Shown one piece after another: positions 54,344 through 62,292 of a DNA stretch of 64,000 nt. The notes under the pieces were generated by a model that was not told where the DNA came from, made no database searches, and saw only the letters and a program-made list of their open reading frames with translations. Every line of letters begins with the position of its first letter. Position 1 is the first letter of the stretch. This DNA is from G963666705 sp963666705. GTDB lineage: Bacteria; Pseudomonadota; Alphaproteobacteria; CADEGL01. Where the stretch lies: NCBI GenBank assembly GCA_963666705.2, contig CAXXKO010000029.1:310001-374000 (forward strand), written 5' to 3'. A program made the position numbers and the translations under genes.

Positions 54344-55621
54344 TTAAAAGAAGACAAACGATCGGACCACGACGTTCTTGCGGCAGGGCGCATCGTCGGG
54401 CGCGGTCGGGTCGATGCAGGCCGTGTGGAAAGACCAGCGCGAGACGGAGCCGTCGGTGACGCTGTCGTAGCACTTCAGCATCGAGACCTCGGTCGGCTTC
54501 TGCCGGGGAAGCCAGTACCACTCGTGGCCGGCACGGTGGGTGAAGCGGGTGGTCTCGCCGACGCGGTCGTCGTAGATTCGGTAATTGTTGATATAGGGCT
54601 GGTCGGCGAAAGAGGGCCAGGCGCAGAGCACGAAGGGGTACTGGCCCACGGTCTCCATCGGCTTGGCGAGGTTGATCGACATGAACCGCCGCGACATCTT
54701 CGCGTCGGCCTCTGCCTCCGTGTAGTGCTGTTCGCGCCCGAAGTTCTTGAGGTTGTTCGTGAGCAGCTCGCGGCAGCGCATGCGGCCGCTATTGTCGTTC
54801 AGGTCGTTGTGCACGATGTTGGCGTAGCTGGCGTTCACGCCCGGGTTCTTGGCGTCCTGGTCTTCCGTGCGGTCGCCCTCGTAGTCCTTGTCGAAGACGT
54901 CGTGGTTGTAAACGAGCGCATCGGTGGCGTCCGGAAAAAACGCCAGGAGGAGCTTCTCTATCTCCGGGTAGAAGACGCGCTCCACCTCCGCCGAGTCGTA
55001 GAAGTTCTCGCAACTGGACTCGCAGTGCGCCAGTGCCACGCCAAGCTTGTCCATGCACTCGGGGCTGTTGGGCGAGAGACCCGGGTGGTACTCCCCGATT
55101 CGACGCGCATCGCGCATCACCTGTGGAAAAAAGAGGCTGCGCCGCCCGTTGTCCTCCTCGGCCTTGCGCAACACTTTCCTCTCGGACTCGTGCGCCGGGT
55201 CGCGCCAGAGCGCATTCGACGAAACGATGGAGTAGCTCGTATGCTCATAGACCGTGTAGGGCAGCGGAATCGCCAGGCCGCCTTCGGGGGCTTCGATGTT
55301 GTTCTCGCGAATATAGTCCAGGCACTCCCCGTATTCGCGAAACCCGAGGCCCCATTTGGTGTCGATAGGGCCGGGGGGCGCGTTGCGGAGCATATCGATT
55401 ACCCTCTGCCCCTCCCCCTCGGCGATCTGGGCGAGAGCGTCCTCCAGCGCCGCCGCGGTTCCCGCGTCGCCGTCCCGATCGAACGACATGTAGGACAGCC
55501 CCCCGTTTGCGGCGATGGGGGGCGGCTGCCCTTCCGTGAGCTGGAGGGGAGGCACATAGGCCGACGAATCCGTCTCCGTACTCCCCGCGGCGTGGTTCTC
55601 GTCGACCTCGAGCCGGTCCAT
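54344..55621 (-). CDS. CmcJ/AsaB/NvfI-family oxygenase-like protein
   Basis: 425 residues. The C-terminal 210 residues fit the family containing CmcJ, fungal AsaB and the non-haem iron enzyme NvfI: YPEIEKLLLAFFPDATDALVYNHDVF, then NIVHNDLND (H271 and D273 as H-x-D), INLAKPMETVGQYPFVLC, HRAGHEWYWLPRQKPTEVSMLKCYDS, FHTACIDPTAPDDAP (H399) and Arg 420. A predicted Fe(II)/2-oxoglutarate-type enzyme with an apparently complete metal triad. The N-terminal 200 residues are long and Cys-containing. It is the only full non-transposase gene between the tRNA repeats. Substrate unknown. Confidence 0.6.
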   Translation of the reverse strand: MDRLEVDENHAAGSTETDSSAYVPPLQLTEGQPPPIAANGGLSYMSFDRDGDAGTAAALEDALAQIAEGEGQRVIDMLRNAPPGPIDTKWGLGFREYGECLDYIRENNIEAPEGGLAIPLPYTVYEHTSYSIVSSNALWRDPAHESERKVLRKAEEDNGRRSLFFPQVMRDARRIGEYHPGLSPNSPECMDKLGVALAHCESSCENFYDSAEVERVFYPEIEKLLLAFFPDATDALVYNHDVFDKDYEGDRTEDQDAKNPGVNASYANIVHNDLNDNSGRMRCRELLTNNLKNFGREQHYTEAEADAKMSRRFMSINLAKPMETVGQYPFVLCAWPSFADQPYINNYRIYDDRVGETTRFTHRAGHEWYWLPRQKPTEVSMLKCYDSVTDGSVSRWSFHTACIDPTAPDDAPCRKNVVVRSFVFF

Positions 55622-55672
55622 GGCATGCTCCCATTTGATAACATTCTATCGTGGCACGCCGGGCTTGTGCTT

Positions 55673-55822
55673 GCTAGAGCGTTTCCAGTTCGACTGGAAT
55701 CGCTCCAGGCCGCAAGGCGGCCCGCCGGTCGCCCGGCGCGCCCGCGCAGGCGCGGACCATTCGGTCCGCCGCCGTGAGCGAAATAGAGCACTAGAGTGGG
55801 TCCGATCAAAGCGGAACCGCTC
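55673..55822. repeat. 150-bp dispersed palindromic repeat, copy 2
   Basis: Full-length partner of 21932-22080. Here the first hairpin is perfect (TTCCAGT-tcg-ACTGGAA) and the second is GGACC-attc-GGTCC. Ends CTAGAGCGTTTCC and GGAACCGCTCTAG pair at 12 of 13. It lies 51 bp upstream of the CmcJ-like gene's start. Confidence 0.7.
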
Positions 55823-56189
55823 TAGGGCTTGTATTTCCTGGCCGCACGAACCTATGCCGCGAGCGAATGCCGGAGAGACCGCCCCTAGTCCGGCAGCCGG
55901 GACCGGTGGAGGTGGGCCGATTTTCGCTTAGAGGCCAGAGCGGACCTCCATGCCAGGAAAGCGGGCGTTGTCGCTCGAAGGTCGACTCTCGGAGGTTGGC
56001 GATCGACCGGCGACGTGGCCCGAAACGGCAGCCAGGGGCTTGGCGCGGCCATATCGGGGCCAAGTTCTACGACCGCTCGTCGGGCACACCCGTCTCCGCG
56101 TCGCCGCCGCGGTATCCGCAAGCCGGGGCGGGCGCAAAACGGGCACAAGGGGGGCTCGAGACAGCGGAATCCGTGGGTGTTGCCCATGC
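55823..56189. other. Unassigned sequence inside the tRNA-bounded insertion
   Basis: 367 bp with no gene, repeat or RNA that I can support. Frames are open by GC bias only. No integrase remnant was recognised. Confidence 0.4.
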
Positions 56190-56225
56190 CTGAAAATCGT
56201 GGTGTCGGTGGTTCGACCCCGCCCC
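56190..56225 (+). repeat. Distal tRNA-Phe 3'-half copy (putative att site)
   Basis: Identical over 36 bp to 52365-52400. It then diverges (GGCTGCA instead of TGGGCACCA), so it cannot form an acceptor stem and is not a tRNA gene. Core genes resume 9 bp later. Confidence 0.65.
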
Positions 56226-56233
56226 GGCTGCAT

Positions 56234-57610
56234 TCACGATACGGCGCCCAGCAACTCGCCGACGCTCTCGGCCCCATCGAGGGCAGCGACCAGCGCCGCC
56301 GCCTTCTCCGCCCGCTCGCGCCCGATCACCGGCCCGGCCAGGCCCAGGAACTTGGCTTCGAGCTTCTGCTCCTGCGCCTCGATATCTTCCGCCGGGATGC
56401 CGATATCCGTGAGCTTCACGAGGCTGCGGCCGTCGGCGAGATCGACGACGAGCTCGGCGCCCGTGCGCCGCTCGAACGCCTTGGGCTCGATCCGTACTTT
56501 CTCGCGCAGGGCCACGAGGTCGGGCCGGGTGGCCGTCTCGGCCGTATAGACGGCGCGGTCGCCGGTCTCGACCCCGGCGAGCGCCATGGCGATGGCGTGG
56601 CGGAGGGAGAACTTGACCTCCAGGCCCGTGCGCGGCGCGGCGATGTCGCAGACCGTGAGGTGGGTCGGGCGCACCCGGGCGCGCACGCCGGTCACGTCCG
56701 CCGGCGCGAAGCCATGCTCCGCCCGCAGCGCCCGCGCCGCCTCGATACTGGAGTGGGTGAGGTAGCAGGCGGCATGGTACTTGAAGAGGTTGGCCTCGAC
56801 GGCGAAGGGCGCCCCTGGGTCGGGGCGGACGGGCAGGGGCCGGAACTCGGTCGATTGGGTGGCGCCGAAGCCCTGTGGGCATTCGAGGGCGTCCGGGTTG
56901 CTGGTGAAGCCGCGCGCGGCCAGGCGCGCCGCCATGAGGCCGCCCATGGCCGCGCGCCCGGCGTGCAGGGGCTTGCACATGGTGCCGAACATGGACTTGA
57001 GGCCGGCGGCCTGGGTCGCGGCCAGGCCGAGTGCCATGGCCGTGCGCCCGGCGTCGAGGCCCATGAGGCGCGCGGCACCCGCCGCCGCGCCGAAGGTGCC
57101 GATCGTCGCGGTCGCGTGGAAGCCGCGATCGTAATGTTCGGTGCCCACCATCTCGCCGATCAGGCATTCGACCTCGTAGCCGACCACGAACGCCTCGAGG
57201 AATGCGCGGCCCGTCGCGCCGCGGCGCTCGGCCAGGGCGAGGATCGCCGGCACCACGGGGACCGTGGGGTGGCCGTGCATGCGCATGTTGACGTCGTCGA
57301 AGTCGAGGGCGTGGGACGCGGCCCCGTTGATGAGGGCGGCCGAGGCCGGCGTCACCCGCTCGGCCCGCCCGACCAGGCGGGCCGAGCCCGCTTCCCCCTC
57401 GGCGAGCGCATCCTCGACCAGGATATCGACCAGGGCCTCGTTCGAGCCGGCGGTGGTCACCCCCAGCCAGTCGAGGATGGCGTGCCTGGCCCAGCGCATC
57501 GGATTCTCGCCGATGCGCGCACCGTCGAATTCCGCGATCCAGGCCGCGAGCGCGCGGGTCGGCGCGGCGCCGGCCGCGTCTTCGCTGGTGTGTGCCTTGG
57601 CATCGGTCAT
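56234..57610 (-). CDS. MmgE/PrpD-family protein
   Basis: 458 residues from ATG 57610, behind GGAGGGTATGGG. Family text: WARHAILDWLGVTTAGSNEA, NGAASHALDFDDV, HPTVPVVPAILALAE, GYEVECLIG, FHATATIGTFGAAAGAARLMGLD. MmgE/PrpD proteins dehydrate 2-methylcitrate or act on related tricarboxylates such as itaconate intermediates; the exact substrate is unknown since no prpBC genes adjoin. It is upstream-most of the catabolic minus-strand group toward the tRNA side. Confidence 0.88.
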   Translation of the reverse strand: MTDAKAHTSEDAAGAAPTRALAAWIAEFDGARIGENPMRWARHAILDWLGVTTAGSNEALVDILVEDALAEGEAGSARLVGRAERVTPASAALINGAASHALDFDDVNMRMHGHPTVPVVPAILALAERRGATGRAFLEAFVVGYEVECLIGEMVGTEHYDRGFHATATIGTFGAAAGAARLMGLDAGRTAMALGLAATQAAGLKSMFGTMCKPLHAGRAAMGGLMAARLAARGFTSNPDALECPQGFGATQSTEFRPLPVRPDPGAPFAVEANLFKYHAACYLTHSSIEAARALRAEHGFAPADVTGVRARVRPTHLTVCDIAAPRTGLEVKFSLRHAIAMALAGVETGDRAVYTAETATRPDLVALREKVRIEPKAFERRTGAELVVDLADGRSLVKLTDIGIPAEDIEAQEQKLEAKFLGLAGPVIGRERAEKAAALVAALDGAESVGELLGAVS

Positions 57611-57665
57611 CCCATACCCTCCCGCCACGTTGGCCTCAGGACCGAACGGCTCGAGTCTGACCCAT

Positions 57666-57811
57666 GGAACCCTCTCCCCCTCGGGGGAGAGGGTGGCGCG
57701 CATGGCGCGCCGGGTGAGGGGGCGGCCGCCGTCCGGCGGCCAAAAGACTCTTTGTGGCGCGTGGACGCGCACCCCCTCACCCCGGCCCTCTCCCCAACGG
57801 GGAGATGGGGA
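57666..57811. repeat. 146-bp palindromic repeat R1
   Basis: Starts GGAACCCTCTCCCCC and ends with CCGGCCCTCTCCCCAACGG and GGGGA. It contains nested palindromes (CCTCTCCCCCTCGGGGGAGAGG; GGCGCGCATGGCGCGCC; CGGCCGCCGTCCGGCGGCC). A second, inverted copy is split between 60413-60474 and 62117-62215. It fills the gap between the PrpD-type and acyl-CoA dehydrogenase genes. Confidence 0.7.
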
Positions 57812-57833
57812 TTCTTATGTCGGTATTTCTCCA

Positions 57834-59021
57834 CTAGTACGACCTCGGCATGCCGAGGACGTGCTGTCCGATGTAGCTCAGGATCAGGTTGGGCGAGATC
57901 GGCGCGGTCCGCTCGAGGCGGGCTTCGCGCCACTTGCGCTCGATATCGTATTCGCGGGCGAAGGCGAAGCCGCCATGGGTGGTGAAGCAGGCTTCGGCGC
58001 AGTCCCAGGCGGCGTCGGCGGCCAGGAGGCGCGCCATGTTCGCCTCGGCCCCGCAGGGCCGCCCGGCATCGAAGAGGGCCGTCGCCTTGCGCACCATCAG
58101 CTCCGCCGCCTCGAGCCGCGCGTAGCCCTCGGCGATGGGGAACTGGATGCCCTGGTTCTGGCCGATCGGCCGGCCGAAGACGACGCGCTCCTTGGCGTAG
58201 GCGACCGCTTTTTCGACGAAGTAGCGCCCGTTGCCGATGGACTCGCTGGAGACGAGGCAGCGCTCGGCATTCATGCCGTCGAGGATGTAGCGGAAGCCCT
58301 TGCCCTCCTCGCCGATCAGGGCGTCGCCGGGGATGGGGACGTTATCGAAGAACACCTCGGTCGTGTTGTGGTTGATCATGGCGTCGATGGGCCTGATCTC
58401 GCAGCCGTTCTTCTGGGCCTCGATGAGGTCGATGAGGAAGACCGAGATGCCGTGCGTCCGCTTCTCCACCTGGTCCGCCGGCGTGGTCCGCGCGAGGAGG
58501 AGCATGAGGTCCGAATGGGCGGCGCGGCTGGTCCAGACCTTCTGGCCGTTGATCACGTAGCCTTTGCCCTGGCGCTCGGCGCGGGTCTTGAGCTGGGTGG
58601 TGTCCGAGCCCGTGGTCGGCTCGGTGACGCCGAAGGCCTGGAGGCGCAGCTCACCGCGCGCGATTCGCGGCAGGAAGTGGGATTTCTGCTCGGCGCTGCC
58701 GTGGCGCAGCAGGGTGCCCATGATGTACATCTGGGCATGGCCGGCCGAGGCGCCGCAGCCCATGACGTTGATGGTCTCCAGGATGACCGCGCCGGCACGT
58801 ATGGGCAGGCCGGCGCCGCCATATTCCTCGGGGATGAGGGCGGCGAGGTAGCCGGCTTCCGTGAGCGCCTCGATGAATTCCGTGGGATAGCTTGAGGCGG
58901 GCGGCTCTTCCTCGAGCTTGCGCCAATAAGCGCCCGGGAAGCCCTCGCACAGCTTGCGCACCTGCTCGCGGATCTCGGGGTAGTCCTCCCCGAGGGAGAA
59001 GGTGATGTCCGGCTCGCTCAT
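57834..59021 (-). CDS. Acyl-CoA dehydrogenase
   Basis: FAD enzyme oxidising an acyl-CoA to the 2,3-enoyl-CoA. 395 residues with the N-terminal helical domain, FGVTEPTTGSDTTQLKTRAER (FAD/substrate loop), YVINGQKVWTSRAAHSDLMLLLART, and the C-terminal domain (YARLEAAELMVRKATALFDAG, FTTHGGFAFAREYDIERKWREARL). Chain length specificity cannot be read. Same strand as the PrpD-type gene and the hydrolase upstream. Confidence 0.92.
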   Translation of the reverse strand: MSEPDITFSLGEDYPEIREQVRKLCEGFPGAYWRKLEEEPPASSYPTEFIEALTEAGYLAALIPEEYGGAGLPIRAGAVILETINVMGCGASAGHAQMYIMGTLLRHGSAEQKSHFLPRIARGELRLQAFGVTEPTTGSDTTQLKTRAERQGKGYVINGQKVWTSRAAHSDLMLLLARTTPADQVEKRTHGISVFLIDLIEAQKNGCEIRPIDAMINHNTTEVFFDNVPIPGDALIGEEGKGFRYILDGMNAERCLVSSESIGNGRYFVEKAVAYAKERVVFGRPIGQNQGIQFPIAEGYARLEAAELMVRKATALFDAGRPCGAEANMARLLAADAAWDCAEACFTTHGGFAFAREYDIERKWREARLERTAPISPNLILSYIGQHVLGMPRSY

Positions 59022-59056
59022 GGCCTACCCGGTCCGGCCGTGGCGAAGGCGGCGCC

Positions 59057-60295
59057 TCAGGCCCATTTCGCCATCAGCTCGTTCGAGGGCAGCGCCTCGT
59101 CGACCAGCTTCCTGGCCGTCGCGCCACCGGCGACCGGCAGGCTCTTCGGGTCGAGCAGGCCGATCTGGACCAGCACGGAGGCCTGATCCCAGTAGATGTG
59201 CTCGTGATAGAGCTTGTCGCCGCGGAAGTTGACGATTGCGACGAGCGGCACTTCGACGCGCAAGCCGGTCGGCGCGACACCGGGCAGCATCCAGTCGATC
59301 TCGCGATCGTGGGTGAAGGCGACGATCATCTCGTCGACGACCCGATCGGCGCCGACGGTGCGGCTGACCGGGATCAGCGCGATGTCGTCGGGGTTCGCGT
59401 TGACGAAATGGTTCTTGTAGAACCTGTGCAGATCCTTCTGGCCGACCCCGCCGGTCATGGTCGGCACGTGGTTGACGTAAGGCTCGGCGACCATCGTCGC
59501 CATCGTCGCATCGACGTCGCGCTCCGCGAACTCGTGGAAGCAGTGCATCTCCCACAGCCGTTCCAGATCGTAAGTTGGTCCCATCACACCGCGTAGAAGC
59601 GCGATGGTGCGCGAGTGCGCCATGGCGGCCGCCGACTTGTTGTAGACGTCGTCGCGAAAGCGGTTGGCGAAGCCGTGCGCCGCGCCCTCGTAGACATTGA
59701 TCAGGAAGCGCTCGTCGCCGTCGAGCTTGGCCTTGATCTGGTCGAGCTTGTCGGGCGTGACGTGGGTGTCCTCGGAGCCGAAATGCAGCACGACCGGACA
59801 GGCGATCTTGTCGGCAAGGTCGAGTTGGGTCTCGATGCCGACGCCGTAGTAGCTGGCGGCCGCGTCGACCCCGCAATGCGCCGCCGCCTCGTAGGCGAGC
59901 GCGCCGCCGAGGCAGTACCCGAGCGCGGCAACCTGGGTCTTGCCGCCCTTGCCCTGGTGTTCGACCTCGGCCATCGCCTTCATATGCGTGAGCGTCGCGG
60001 TCATGTCGCCGATCGCCGCGGCGCGGTCGAAACGCCCGAAGTAATCGAACGCCCTGGCGCGGTCGTCCTCGCTGTAGCCGAGATCGATGCGCGGCTGAAA
60101 GCGCCAGAAGAGGTCCGGCACCAGCACGACGTAGCCTTCCTCGGCGAAGTAGTCGGCGGTCGCGCGCATCGCTGCGTTAACGCCGAAGATCTCCTGCAGG
60201 ATCATGAGCCCCGGACCCTGTCCCGAGGGCGGCAGCGCGAGATAGCCTTCTAAGGCCCCGCCGTCCATTGTCTTGATGTCGATGAACTTGCCCAC
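59057..60295 (-). CDS. Dienelactone hydrolase fused to a SnoaL/NTF2-like domain
   Basis: 412 residues. Residues 1-235 are a dienelactone hydrolase (carboxymethylenebutenolidase type): LQEIFGVN, nucleophile Cys in GYCLGG, Asp in GSEDTHVT, His in GAAHGFAN. Residues about 245-400 form a SnoaL/NTF2-like domain (MHCFHEFAERDVDATMATMVAEPYVNHVPTMTGGVG, LHRFYKNHFV, VDEMIVAFTHDREIDWMLPG). Both look whole. The fusion suggests the second domain binds or channels a product of the first. Role: ring-cleavage lactones or similar small esters. Confidence 0.88.
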   Translation of the reverse strand: MGKFIDIKTMDGGALEGYLALPPSGQGPGLMILQEIFGVNAAMRATADYFAEEGYVVLVPDLFWRFQPRIDLGYSEDDRARAFDYFGRFDRAAAIGDMTATLTHMKAMAEVEHQGKGGKTQVAALGYCLGGALAYEAAAHCGVDAAASYYGVGIETQLDLADKIACPVVLHFGSEDTHVTPDKLDQIKAKLDGDERFLINVYEGAAHGFANRFRDDVYNKSAAAMAHSRTIALLRGVMGPTYDLERLWEMHCFHEFAERDVDATMATMVAEPYVNHVPTMTGGVGQKDLHRFYKNHFVNANPDDIALIPVSRTVGADRVVDEMIVAFTHDREIDWMLPGVAPTGLRVEVPLVAIVNFRGDKLYHEHIYWDQASVLVQIGLLDPKSLPVAGGATARKLVDEALPSNELMAKWA

Positions 60296-60412
60296 CTCGT
60301 CGCATCTCCCGTTCCGTGTCGGCTCGTCCTGCCCGTGGGCCGTGGGCGCTCAGGGCATGAAGGGTATGTCGGGCGGGGCTGCCTGGCTAGTGGTTCGAAC
60401 CCGACGAAGGAG

Positions 60413-60474
60413 TCCCCCTCTCCCCTTGGGGAGAGGGCCGGGGTGAGGGGACGCGCGTCGGCGCGTTATTTAGA
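60413..60474. repeat. Palindromic repeat R2, left part (split by IS1380)
   Basis: Matches the reverse complement of the right half of R1 (TCCCCCTCTCCCCTTGGGG, then GGGTGAGGGG). It ends in TTAGA, the target duplication, where IS1380 begins. Confidence 0.65.
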
Positions 60475-62116
60475 CCGACATTCCCCATATACCATCCAAA
60501 TTCGTGGAAATCGTACCACTTTCCCACCGCCAAGGGAACTGTATCCCCTATGCAGCCATCCGATGGCATGATTTTGGTAATCGGCCCGCGCTTGGAAGGC
60601 CACTCGGTCATTTTTCTCGCCATCCAGACACACCTCTCCTGTCGCTTTCTCCTCGCCGTCGATTCCCTCGGCCTACGCCGGAGCGGGTCTTCGTCGCAGA
60701 TCATCAATCAAGCTCAGGATTTTCCGGAACAGGTCCCTCGGCACCGCCACCTCAGCCAATTGGAACGTAACGTAGCGGCCATGTCGGACAACCTTGGCCC
60801 CGATCTTCACCAGCTTGTCGCGCAACGTCGTCATCGACCAGTGCTCCACCTCCTTCGGCAAAGCCAGTGTCCTCATGAAGTTGCCCAGATTGTAGGCCAG
60901 GGCGTGAAGCTGGAGCCGAACGGCATTGTTGCGGAACTTGCGACATGACAGACGGGTCCAGTTGATGGCGTTCTTGCCTTCCTTGATGTGCTGCTCCGCC
61001 GTGCCACGGTGATTATAGAACGCCACCACCCGCTTGGTAGGGCGCGACAGATTAGTGACGATGAAACCGACGCGAGGAACCAGCTCGCCGGGGTGCCACT
61101 CCACTTTGGCCACGACACGGCGCTTCTTGTTCCACGATCCGGCCTGATAGCTGAAGCTGGCGTGGAAACGGCGAACATGGTCGGGCGGGCGACCGACAGG
61201 TCGCGTAAGCAGATGGGCAATGTTCCGCTGGAGAATCGCGTTCGCTTTGAGGCGGATGACGTAGAGTAATCCCTCGGCTTCGAGATATTCGTATATCTCC
61301 GGTGAGGCGAAGGCGGCATCGCCACGAAAATACAGCCGCACCTTCCTTTCCTTATAGCGCATCACCACCGGCTCCAGAACATTCCGCCATCCGTCGGCAC
61401 TGTGAACATTACCGGGGCGCAGGGAACATCTCTCCAAGTCGCCGAACTGGTTGAACAGGAATAGCGGATGGTAGCAGGTACAGCCGAAGTGACCATTGTA
61501 CGCTGTTCCCTCTTGTTCGCCATGGGTCGGGCTGACGCTGCTGTCCATGTCGAGAATGATCATCTTCGGCGGATGGCGGTCATGAACCTTGTCGATCCAC
61601 ACCCCGTTCATGTCGACCAAGGCTTCAACGTTCTCGTCGGTGGCCAATAGCTCCGTCTCGAAGCGTCCCATCTGGCTGGTGGAAGCGGCCTGTCTTTCGA
61701 TGGCCTTGCCGCCAACAATCCAGCGCATGGCGGGATCGCGTCCCAGACGGTCGGCGTCGTTCACATCGTCATAGCCGCCAAGGCGCCCGAAAACGGACTG
61801 GCGAAACTGACCCGTCTTGCCGTGCCATCCGTTCTTGCCGGTACGGCTATCCTGGAAAACACCCTCGGCCATCTCAGTCAGGCCGAGGGCATCGTCAAGC
61901 TCCCGGTAGGCGAGCAACCCGGCGTCAGAAGTAATCTTGGAACCATGGAATTCAAGCTTCAAGCGACGGTCAAAATCGACCCGTAAACTGTCCCGTTTCG
62001 ATTCACCCATCGGGTGTCCCATACCTGCTGCTCCATCAATGCATCAACATATTGATTCTTATAGCAGAATTCCCATCACGGGGCATGGAATATCGAGTTC
62101 ACTTGGGAAATGGGGG
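60475..62116 (-). mobile_element. IS1380-family insertion sequence with 5-bp target duplication
   Basis: 1642 bp. Ends CCGACATTCCCCA and, inverted, CCCCCATTTCCCA (10 of 13). TTAGA lies at both flanks (60470-60474, 62117-62121). Excising it and one TTAGA rejoins repeat R2 in the same layout as R1, which confirms the boundaries. One intact transposase. Confidence 0.85.
60673..62022 (-). CDS. IS1380-family transposase
   Basis: 449 residues, start ATG 62022 (or 62010, MGESKRDSLRV). DDE residues in IILDMDSSVSPTHGEQEG, YFRGDAAFASPEIYEYLE and HRGTAEQHIKEGKNAINW, the IS1380 arrangement. LACNL-type helix LQLHALAYNLGNFMRTL follows. No disabling lesion is seen. Its base composition is less GC-rich than the neighbouring genes, fitting recent arrival. 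Confidence 0.92.
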   Translation of the reverse strand: MGHPMGESKRDSLRVDFDRRLKLEFHGSKITSDAGLLAYRELDDALGLTEMAEGVFQDSRTGKNGWHGKTGQFRQSVFGRLGGYDDVNDADRLGRDPAMRWIVGGKAIERQAASTSQMGRFETELLATDENVEALVDMNGVWIDKVHDRHPPKMIILDMDSSVSPTHGEQEGTAYNGHFGCTCYHPLFLFNQFGDLERCSLRPGNVHSADGWRNVLEPVVMRYKERKVRLYFRGDAAFASPEIYEYLEAEGLLYVIRLKANAILQRNIAHLLTRPVGRPPDHVRRFHASFSYQAGSWNKKRRVVAKVEWHPGELVPRVGFIVTNLSRPTKRVVAFYNHRGTAEQHIKEGKNAINWTRLSCRKFRNNAVRLQLHALAYNLGNFMRTLALPKEVEHWSMTTLRDKLVKIGAKVVRHGRYVTFQLAEVAVPRDLFRKILSLIDDLRRRPAPA

Positions 62117-62215
62117 TTAGAGTCTTTCCGCCGTCTACCGGCGGCCAAGCCCTCACCCTCCCGCTTCGCGGGTCCCTCCCTCTCCCCCCAAGGGAAGATG
62201 TGGGGAGAGGGTTCC
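62117..62215. repeat. Palindromic repeat R2, right part
   Basis: Opens with the TTAGA duplicate and continues GTCTTTCCGCCG, CGGCGGCC and GGGAGAGGGTTCC-type text. It is the reverse-complement equivalent of the left half of R1. 62216-62292 before the lyase stop holds nothing else. Confidence 0.65.
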
Positions 62216-62292
62216 AAGTGTCAGATGCGAACCACTAGGGTATCCGGCAAGAACCGGAAATACGCTCGCTCGCTCTCTCATGGCCTGCCCGC

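Noticed and set aside
56190..56225. Second tRNA-Phe gene
   Set aside because: Only the anticodon-loop to T-arm part is present; the 5' half and acceptor stem are absent, so it is an attachment-type fragment.
52334..56225. Anti-phage defence system in the tRNA-bound insertion
   Set aside because: Only a transposase, a holin remnant and a metabolic oxygenase are present; no nuclease, toxin, NTPase or sensor domain was recognised.
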